NCBI RefSeq assembly: GCF_030272615.1
Contig: NC_081411.1
Location: 834,322,136 to 834,386,135 of the forward strand
Reading direction: 5' to 3'
Length of the DNA: 64,000 nt
Source: Cryptomeria japonica
Taxonomy: Eukaryota; Streptophyta; Pinopsida; Cupressales; Cupressaceae
Below are positions 55,754 through 64,000 of the stretch, one piece after another. The notes under the pieces were generated by a model, which saw only the letters and a list, made by a program, of their open reading frames with translations, made no database searches and had not been told where the DNA came from. The stretch's first letter is position 1. Every line of letters starts with the position of its first letter. Position numbers and translations under genes: made by a program.

Positions 55754-57341
55754 TCAACAAGTTGTGACATTACATTCAGAGGTAGATTCAAAAGAAGGTC
55801 CAATTCCTTTTAGGACAATGTTGGTTCTTTGAGTAGAACCTTTAGGCACGTTATCTTTTATGATAATAGTAGAAACATAGTTGTCTATCGCCAAGCCTTT
55901 CTCAATGACGTCCTTGAAAGTGGACAAACAAGATTTCCTCAAGTCATAACCAATTTCTCCATTGACATTCTGTGTAAACATCTCTACCATTTGTTTTTGT
56001 GGAATTTCACAAGAGCATCTGCTGGCTAAATTCCTCCATCTTTGTAGGAATGATGAAAATGACTCCCTATCTTTCTGTTTAGTGTTGTACAAAGTGGTAA
56101 CTGATATATCTGTCTCTATGTTATATGAGAAATGTTGTATGAAAGCTTCTGCTAGATCACCCCATGACTTAATTCGAGGTGGAAGTTTGGAGAACCATTC
56201 CATAGCTTGTTCACCTAAGCTTTGTGGAAACAATCTCATCAAGTATATTTCTTCTGCTACTACCTCAATGCAAGCTATGAAAAATTGTCTTCTATGTGCC
56301 TTAGGATCCCCTTTGCCTCTATATTTATTAAACTTTGGTGTCACGAAGTGTGTAGGAAATGAAGGAATTGGAATTATTTTATCAAATGGATAGGGATATA
56401 TATATCTCATTGTATAAGATAGTTTTGGTGTATTGACGTCCTCCATCTTCTTTTGTAAGTCCTTTATCTTCCGTTCCAAATTGTTTTTTGGGTGGAGATC
56501 GACTTCTTGAACCATACCCCATGCCTAAGCCACTAGGTGGTGGAGGAGGATACTGCATATATGGATGGTATTGATCGTAAACATGCTCATATGGAGGAGG
56601 TCTATAATGATACTGTGCATAGGAACCACTTGGTCTAGAGTTATAATGGGGAATGGAATATCTTCTTTGTCCATGCATAGGTATGTCATGAGTTTGTTCT
56701 TGTGTAGTGCCCCCAAATTTGACACGGGGTTTTCTTGTGTCCAAATTTTGAACATGCCTCTAGATATCCAATTGCTTTTGAGGTTGGTCCATAACAACAG
56801 TATGCAATTGAGTGTATTTATCCGCATAAGATTTCCATAAAGTTCTGCATAGATGGAGTTGTTCATGAGATGCTCTTTCATGAGTATCATAAGCTTGACC
56901 ATGTGTATTTGGGATCTCAGGTTTTTGAGACAAGGATGATGGTGACTTACGCATGAAACGTGGTCCTCTAGAACCTCCACTATTAGGTCTCCTTTGATCT
57001 ATGTTGAGTTGACTTTCTTGAGTAGGTCGATTTTCCACTATTTGGGACATGTCAAAATCATGAGGTATTTTAGCTCCACTTTGTGCCATCACTTGCAGGA
57101 AATATTGTCTATCTCTCCTTATGATCTCTTCAACCAATCTATTGAAATGGGGATCCATGATAGAGTCTTCCACTTCTGCTAAATATACTGAAATGTTGTC
57201 CACATTGTCATTGTGTGCATCATTGTTGTTTGTATTATCCATGTTCTCAACATTCTGAATTTTTCTATAGATGTCCATGTCAGGTAATGTGGTATGATCA
57301 GAATTGAAAGAGATATCATTTTCATACTCATAGCCACTCAT
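55754..57341 (-). pseudogene. gypsy-3 gag, one stop and one frameshift
   Basis: It starts at the ATG at 57341 (MSGYEYENDISFNSDHTTLP). An acidic Asn-rich N-terminus (residues 1-80) precedes a charged linker, an in-frame stop at 56760, a Tyr/Pro-rich stretch (YPPPPPSGLGMGYGSRSRSP) and a frameshift near 56510. The capsid domain (Retrotrans_gag) follows at about 56350-55850: FVTPKFNKYRGKGDPKAHRR, FPQSLGEQAMEWFSKLPP, WGDLAEAFIQHFS, FSSFLQRWRNLASRCSCEIP. It would assemble the particle. The final frame runs on to the protease. Confidence 0.9.
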
Positions 57342-57889
57342 GTTTGCGAACTATTGAGCCTCTTGAGCTTCTCTCCTAGATTTTTGGGAACGGGTTTCAA
57401 CCATGAACTAGGTCTTTACCAAGATGTGTGAGACTAGATAAAAATGGAAAGAGTATGGAAGACCAAGAGTTGGATGGAATGTAAATGAATCTAAGGTGTA
57501 CTTGCAATGTCCAAAGTATAAGACCAAGTATGTATGTAGTAGAGTAGGTGTGGCTTCCAAAGAGATGATAAATCTCTTGATGAGGTAAGTTGACCTTGAC
57601 TCTAAGTAAGACCAAATGAGACGCAAAGGTGATAGACCTTGATGAAGGAGCACTTAGCAAAATGTTGTTGTATGTATTGTGTTGACAAAGTAAGATGAGG
57701 ACAAGCAAGTGACCATTTGACTCAAGTTTAGATAAATGTGAATGTAATGCAAGGTGTAAAGAAATGATGAACTTTGTGAGACCCAAAAATAGGCTGAATG
57801 CTAGATGAAAACCCAGAGAAAGAACCTAGGAAGCTCAAGAATTTTGAAACTGATTGCTCTTCTTTTCTGAATTGTAATTTTTCCCAATA

Positions 57890-58075
57890 CTGAACACAAA
57901 CGTGCCTATATACTTCACAGACACGGTTACCCAACACATACATGGTTAGACACTGCATAGACGGGTTTCTAAGATTTTGTGAATGCAGTTTGCTATGATA
58001 ACACATATGCGTTTCTATCCTACACAGATGTAGTTACAGGACATAGACGTGTTTCTGTCAGACACATACGCGCTT
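57890..58075 (-). repeat. Degenerate short-motif array (near gag)
   Basis: On the minus strand GCACGTTTGTGTTCAG, CCGTGTCTGTGAAG, CATGTATGTGTTGG, CCCGTCTATGCAGT, GCATATGTGTTA, ACATCTGTGTAGG, CACGTCTATGTCC and GCGTATGTGTCTG recur at ~20-30-bp spacing. They match the array before the PMD gene, in the same orientation relative to the downstream gene. Confidence 0.7.
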
Positions 58076-59279
58076 CCAGAATTTGAGTGCCATTTTTCCA
58101 ATTTGTAAAGTTGTTGTTGTGACCAAATCTAAATTTTTTTTTGACTATTTTTCATGACAAGAGGACACAATATTGATGAGGACTCTATGTTTGCAAGTTT
58201 TTAGACTCAAAATGACTCAAAAGAAAGTGTGTTGTTTGATGTAAAAATGGTTTGCATACACTTAGAGACACAAAAGACACAATGTTTTTGATGTTTGGTC
58301 TTGAATGTTTAAACGTTTAAAAGAAGACAAGCACAATTCCTATGGTTGGCTAGGACAATAGTTGTTGATACCACATGGGGTTTCCCCTGAAGGTACGCTA
58401 TTCAAAGAGGATACTTAGATGCTTGACCCCACTAGCTCCACCCTCGACACTCACTTCTCTGGGGTAGCCAAGCACCAGTCCCCATGTAAACTCCCTATGG
58501 TAAACTTTGTATCTCTACTAAGAACCGTATGTGTGTGGGCCGCTCTAGAGGTCCAACCTCCTGCCCCAACAACTAGAAGGATTTTGGCTTTCTAAAACAA
58601 AAAGGTGCTAGTAAGGGCATCTGCTCATGTGGCCATACATGTGGCACTTTCAGCTCTGTAAATACAGAAGGCTCCCAGCCGATAGGGGTTATGCCGTACT
58701 ATTGATCAAATAAATTTGATCAAACGGGTTTATGGGGAGACATAGTGTCGGTATGAACTAATCAACACACGTTACCCATGGCTTTCACCATAGATACAAT
58801 TATTTATAGTGGTTCGGAAGAGGTGGGTTTTCTTCGCTACCACTTGGGTTGTTCCCTCCTCACTAGTAGTCCTAATGACCACACGGGGAGGCAGGCCCTC
58901 TAAAGAGTAAACACAAAGAGCCTATTTCCTAAGACACAAAAGACACTAGTTCAATTTTAGTGCAACAATTGAAGTGTTTTCTAGTCTATGAAAACAAAGC
59001 AAGCAATGAAACTAAAAAGAAAACCCTTGCCAATATTCTGCAAAAATGATTTGTTAGTAGTTTGGGTTGTTTCAAATGATTACCCCTTCCTGCAAGCAAA
59101 CAAGTTAGGTAAATTTTAGATCTAAAAGACTTTGTGAAATAGGGGCCTTCGACAATGTGATTCACTTCAAAGACAATATGCACCAATTTGTTAGCTAGAT
59201 AACAAGATATTAGCTCGAATAAACTAGATCTGAAATAAAAAATGACGAAAATAAAACCCTAAATGACAAAACAAAAATA

Positions 59280-59540
59280 AAAAAATTGCAAAACTGAACA
59301 CATATGTGATTATATTCCACATAGACATGATTCTGCAACACAAACGTTGTTTTGCAACACAAACGTGGTTACAATTCGTACAGAGGTGATTATGCAACCC
59401 AGACGCAGTTAAAATTCGCACAAATGCAATTCTATTAGGCAGTGGTGGTTCTACGATCTGGAAAAAAATGCAAATATTGTCAGAGACACAAACACGATTA
59501 AAGGGTGCCCAGATGCGGTTGAAAAACAAAATTGCGATTC
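59280..59540 (-). repeat. Degenerate short-motif array (near primer site)
   Basis: Minus-strand words GCATCTGGGCACC, CGTGTTTGTGTCTC, GCATTTGTGCG, GCGTCTGGGTTGC, CCTCTGTACG, CACGTTTGTGTTGC (twice), CATGTCTATGTGG and ACATATGTGTTCAG, spaced ~25 bp. Several are almost word for word those at 49755-49990. Confidence 0.7.
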
Positions 59541-59648
59541 CAGAATGTACAAACGCAAAAAGTCAAAATGTTGTCGGAAAATGTCAGATCTGCAACTTCA
59601 AAAACACAAAGTTTGCAAAAAAAGATGTTAAATGCAAAAGGGACAAGA

Positions 59649-59666
59649 GTCCCACCGGACGTGCCA
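59649..59666 (-). promoter_or_regulatory. gypsy-3 primer binding site
   Basis: The minus strand reads TGGCACGTCCGGTGGGAC, three bases after the LTR end. A TGG start with a GC-rich body is typical of gypsy sites. I cannot name the tRNA with confidence. Confidence 0.7.
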
Positions 59667-59669
59667 AAA

Positions 59670-60463
59670 TGTGTATGGTGAAAAGTGGATAATGGAAACA
59701 ATAATATTGAAATACCAAATGAATTCAATCACAAAACCCTAGCCTAACAACAACAAAGATCCACCATAACATATGAAGATTACCTAAGATAATGCAAATC
59801 AACAAAATCAAAAATATTATACCATCACATGTCCACTAGGGTTTGAATCTCCATTCTTCCTATCTCCATTGATCTTGCTTGATATATTTGCTTTCATATT
59901 TTATGTGTGCACAAGAGCTCAATAAAGAACAAAAATATGGTTGATAGCTTGATTGCAAAAAGGATTGATTGTATAAGATTGATTAAAATGCTTGGGAGTT
60001 AAATAGGGTTGATAATGAAGGAGAGTATCCTCTTATATAGAAGACATTGTAAAAAATGGAGGGATAAGATTAAGAGGTGTAAAAGATAAAATGGTTGGAT
60101 AGGATTAAAGGGTAGGTAGAGAAAATAAGAAAATAATGAGAGGGTAGGTAGTGTAGGAATTAAGAGATGAATGACATGTGTCATGGGTAGAAAAAGCTAA
60201 TGAATTAATTAAATAAATAAAGATTTATTTAATTAATAGAGGAAGTGGGATCAATTAACTAAATAAAAATATTTATTTAATTTAGGGGAAGGACAATTTA
60301 AATAAATGAATGTATTTTTTTAAATGGGGAAAGGCTTAGAAGAGGATTAGTGAATTAATTAAATAAATAAAGATTTATTTAATTAATAGAAGAATTAGGC
60401 TTAAATAATTAAATAAATAAAAAATATTTATTTAATTAGATAGGACAATTTAAGGTGTCTACA
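59670..60463 (-). repeat. gypsy-3 5' LTR (794 bp)
   Basis: Partner of 48429-49223. It starts TGTAGACACC on the minus strand and ends CCATACACA. TATA (minus TATATAAG) at 60032-60039. The hairpin array lies at 60198-60440. Confidence 0.9.
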
Positions 60464-61946
60464 CAATGAATAACATTCAACAAATAACATCCAACAACCT
60501 CCTTAGAATGTAGCTAATGTTGACTCATTATCTCAAACAACCATTTTGCAATTTGGCTTTGATACATTCACCATACATTATTACTGCTTCACATTTGAAT
60601 CTTTCTCAATCCACACAAATCCCTACACTTGTAATTGATTTTATCTTCTATATATACCATCTGCATCATCTCAAAAACCTAATTAGGTAGGCCAAAATAG
60701 AGTATAAGGAATGATCTTGCTAAGTTGGCCTAAAAAACATAATTGCAGGAAAGCAATCCAATCTAGTGGTCCCAATCCAATGTGACCTAAAAAAATCTTA
60801 ATATATTATCCAATGTGGCCTCAAAAGTAAACCACATTGGCACATACCCTTCAAAGTCAACAATAAGGTAATGTGTAGATGAGAGTTGTAGCACATAACT
60901 AGTCAACCTAAAAACACATCTTCCAAATAAATTCACTCAATGCAGATCACCACAAGGAATAGTAAGACCAAAATACAACACATCACATCCTTAAAAGCTA
61001 GTGCACACCCCTAGATGAAAAGAAGAAACAAGTGAATCCACCTAGTCAGCTAGATAACAACATATCACCCTAAAAAATAATTTGACACCAAAAGAGCCAA
61101 ACATTATCATGTAAACCACTTAAGAAAATTCCTTAAATATCCAATAAAACTTCCATTTACTTCTTTCATACTGTCATTCTAAGACAATTTGGTAAATCAA
61201 AATACATAAAAATCTCTTCATACCTAGAATACCGGGAAACACAGTCATGAAATAAAACATTGAAAAACACACTTGAGGTGCACTACATCATGTGAAATCT
61301 AAACTGAGATACTACAAAGACATTATAAGAATGTCCTCCAAGCTGCAGTAGGAGAAACATCAGTGTAGAAAAATGAGAAGTATATTCCAGACATTTCCTA
61401 GTTAAACCAACTTGCCAACATACTACATCTATTCAAGAAATGAATAGCATTTTGCTAGCCAATCTTCCACAACCTTTCCTACATCTTCATGCTTCACCAA
61501 TCTATAATGATCAAAAAATATGTGTAACAACATTTGCTCACTTAGGAGAAACAAGAGAGATAGTACAATAGCTTTTAGTATGCACAAGACCTTCAAAATC
61601 ATATCCACTTTATCACCATGCTTCTAATCCTCATTTCGATACTTTTAGTCCTCATCTTAATAGGACATCATCGTGACACCATATTTTTTATCCAATTATA
61701 GGCTTAGACACCATCATTGATCTTCAACATCACATATCATCATCATTATAAGCACCATTTACAACATACTGAGTGTATCTACATCAAACACCAAGAAGGT
61801 GTACATCCACAACAAAGAGAATATTCAACCATCATATGCACCCTACATAAATGACAATAATCTAACAAGCACAACAAAATATTGAGCATATCATTAATGA
61901 CAACACACAAGTTGAGGGTTGACATCAATGAAAACAACTGCCAACA
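60464..61946 (-). repeat. copia-D 3' LTR, part 2 (right of gypsy-3)
   Basis: It continues the LTR begun at 48030. The minus-strand start TGTTGGCAGTTG at 61946 follows a purine tract, AATGGTGAGAT. A TATA word lies at 60649-60656, and the CCTAATTAGGTAGGCC block parallels one in the copia-B LTR. Assembled length would be ~1.9 kb, longer than other copia LTRs here, so it may contain an additional insertion. No gene is seen. Confidence 0.55.
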
Positions 61947-62290
61947 ATCTCACCATTTTTCATTGATGGCAACACTCACACAACACTGATCATCTACTTG
62001 TTGTACTTTCTCTCCTCTTTTGACCTCAAGGATAAAGGGTAGAGTTCTTCAATAGGATCCGTATTAATTAATTTGCACTCTCTTTCTCTCTACACTTTTC
62101 TCTCCCCCTTTCTTAGCATTCATTTTCTCTATTTTCTTACCAACACTATCTCTCCTAAAATAGTCATACCTGCTCCCCTTATTAGCAACCATCAATCAAC
62201 TACCTACTACCCCTTAGGAGTAGACCACATCAATCCAAGAGATAAAGTATATACTCTGAATTTCTCTCCCTAGATAGATGTACCAACTTA
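61947..62290 (-). other. copia-D 3' untranslated region
   Basis: Pyrimidine-rich on plus (purine-rich on the coding strand), with AGGAGAGA, AAGGGGGAGAG and GGGAGAGAAA words like the 3' regions of copia-A and copia-B. The polypurine tract at its left end has been weakened to GAAAAATGGTGAGAT. Confidence 0.6.
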
Positions 62291-64000
62291 TGTATCTATC
62301 TAGAAGGAGAGGTGATAACCCATAGCTTTTTCCTGAGATACTTGAATGTATCCTTTGAAAGTGCCTTTGTGAAAACGTTTGCAATCTAATATTTTGTAGG
62401 AACGTACTCCAATTTTACTTGTTTCTCTACAACCTTATCTCTTAGGAAGTGATACAATATTGAATATTCTTTGTCCTTGAATGTATCATAGATTTTTTGA
62501 AATGTTTATTGTACTTGTATTATTAGACATGATAAGAATAGGCTCATCATATACTACCTTGATATCTTTCAAAGTTCTCTTCATCCATGACACTTGGGTG
62601 CAACAAGATGGTGCAACAATGTACTCAACTTCTACTATTGATAAAGATATTAAATATTATTGCTTACTAAACTAAGAAAATAATTTGTCTCCCAAGAAAA
62701 GTTTACTACCATTGGTACTTATTATATCATCCATACAATGAGACTAATTGACATCAATTAAACCCTTAAAGAGAAATAATCATTTTTTAATACAAAAAAC
62801 CATAGTTCAGAGTCCCCTTCAAATATTTGAATATGCTTTTAACAACCTTCTCATTATATTTTTTAGGGTTAGTTTGGTATCTTTCAACCAAACACATTCA
62901 ATGCATAATATTTGGTCTATAAGTAGTCAAATATAAAAATCCTCTAATCATGGACCTGTAAAGAGTCTAATAAACTTGCATAGACTCATCATCCTTTCTC
63001 AAATGAAAACCAATAGCCATGGGAGTACTCACTAGTTTAGAATCCTCCATAACAAACTTTTTCAACATCTTCTTAACTTAGCTTGAGAAACAAAGATATC
63101 ATCATGTAGCTAAGAAAGTTGAAGACCAAGGAAGAAACTCATCTCACCATTCATAGACATCTCAAATTATTTTTGCATCTTTATTGAAATATATTACACA
63201 CACCATCATCTCCATCATAGATAATGTCATCAACATATACAACTATCAAAAACTTATCTTTCTCAACCTTAATTTAAATATTGCTATTTTTAGTACCTTT
63301 CTTAAACCCTTGCCAAAGTAAGTACTTATTCAACCTTGCATACCAAGCCCTAGGAGCTTGTTTGAGACCATACAAAGCCAATTTAATTCTACAAACCATA
63401 TCCAAACCCTATGATAACCGAAATCCATTAGTTTTTTCTATATAGACTTCTTCATATAAATCACCATTCAAGAAAGCTAACTTTAATATACATCTAAGAA
63501 ACCTTAAAGTTATTATGGTGTTGCAAAGTCAAGAAACATTCTGATTGCTTTCATCTTAGCCATAGGAGTAAAAGTATCCTCAAAATCTATCCCTTCCACT
63601 TGTGAATACCTTTAAAAACCAACCTTTCTTTGTTCCTTGCAACTTATCCTTCCTTGTTCAGTTTGTTTAGAAACACCCATTTTATGCCTATGAAATTCTT
63701 ATGTATAGGAACAGGGACTAATTCACATGTTTGATTCTTCTCAATTTGATTTATCTCTTCTTGTATTTCTTGTAAGCATCCTTAATTTTTTATTGCATCA
63801 ACAAAGGTTTTGGTTTCTATATTTGATAGGAGACAAAGAAAGTTTTACTTGATCACTTGATTTTCCAAGTCTTCTCCTAGTTTGCACATGTTGATTCTTA
63901 TCACCAATTTTTGATCCTCTAAATGATTATTTTGAACATACTTTGCCAGAGTCTTAAGAGCCTTCTCTATTATTTGTTCCTTTTCTTCTATATCTTCTTT
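62291..64000 (-). pseudogene. copia-D RNase H and reverse transcriptase, heavily broken, runs off window
   Basis: Minus-strand fragments follow copia order. The RNase H end has a VFTKALS block (about 62350-62395). RT shows VYVDDIIYDGDDG (about 63205-63245, catalytic Asp pair present) and LYGLKQAPRAWYARL (about 63325-63380). The N-terminal RT and linker parts are at about 63480-63800. Frameshifts and stops are so frequent that no long frame survives, so it is older than copia-A or -B. The remaining integrase, protease and gag would lie to the right of the window. Confidence 0.8.

Larger units (their letters stand above)
57342..59648 (-). other. gypsy-3 gag leader with motif arrays
   Basis: A 2.3-kb leader. 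It has short-motif arrays at 57890-58075 and 59280-59540, and a compositionally distinct block at about 58350-58910 that is less AT-rich than its surroundings. That block carries TTGATCAA twice (around 58703), spaced by ATAAAT. No ORF with a known domain occurs on either strand. Confidence 0.6.
48429..60463 (-). mobile_element. gypsy-3: deleted Ty3/gypsy element with antisense PMD gene
   Basis: LTRs 48429-49223 and 59670-60463 (about 795 bp each) match. The minus strand has LTR, primer site, long leader, gag (57341), protease, a deleted pol with only the integrase C-terminus (53854-54120), a 4.6-kb 3' region and a second LTR. An opposite-strand PMD gene occupies 50647-52050. Gag-pol layout plus an antisense extra gene recalls the Tat/Ogre lineage, which is known to carry extra ORFs (inference). 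The 5-bp flanks (TTAAA and CAATG) do not match. Confidence 0.85.

Noticed and set aside
1-64000. CRISPR arrays, bacterial operons, rRNA or tRNA genes, viral (pararetrovirus) genomes
   Set aside because: The tandem repeats here lack regular spacers. The only tRNA-related signals are primer binding sites. All polymerase fragments are copia-type with copia domain order and LTRs, so no virus is indicated.

Overview
This window looks like intergenic DNA from a large plant nuclear genome, perhaps a gymnosperm (inference from size, AT-rich noncoding DNA and retrotransposon families; no marker gene confirms it). I find no single-copy host gene, rRNA, tRNA or CRISPR array. Almost all of it is nested LTR retrotransposons plus one small hAT-like DNA element. 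The coding sequences are transposon genes, mostly broken.

Nest 1 (1-47688). The outermost visible layer is a minus-strand Ty3/gypsy element, gypsy-2 (5' LTR 46506-47688; internal pieces 44559-46505 and 35617-37465). Two copies of one pol-less, copia-like family ('C') sit inside it. C-plus is complete (37466-44553, TSD CTTCT). C-minus runs leftward from 35616 and off the window. C-minus was hit by a hAT-like element (33417-34281), by copia-B (10390-30652, TSD CACTC) and by copia-A (3374-10256). Copia-B was split in gag by a 13.5-kb non-coding element with 4.9-kb LTRs, a LARD-type element (15795-29329, TSD TCTTG). The LTR of copia-A was hit by gypsy-1, whose 5' LTR, leader and intact gag start fill 1-3373.

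Nest 2 (about 48030-64000). A minus-strand copia element (copia-D, pol running off the right edge) had its 3' LTR split by gypsy-3 (48429-60463). Gypsy-3 keeps gag, protease and an integrase C-terminal remnant, but RT, RNase H and most of integrase are missing. Between its pol remnant and 3' LTR it carries an oppositely oriented plant-mobile-domain (PMD) gene. That gene has no visible frameshift but about a dozen in-frame TGA/TAG stops.

How the parts relate. Copia-A, copia-B and C share the polypurine tract, the TGTTGG LTR start, an iMet-type primer site and a C-run near the LTR end. The pol-less C family could therefore be moved by a copia-A/B-like helper (inference). The LARD must also depend on enzymes supplied in trans. 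Most interesting are the two-ORF C family and the convergent gag/PMD organisation of gypsy-3, where both genes follow similar arrays of a short GTTTGTGT/GTCTATGTG-like motif.
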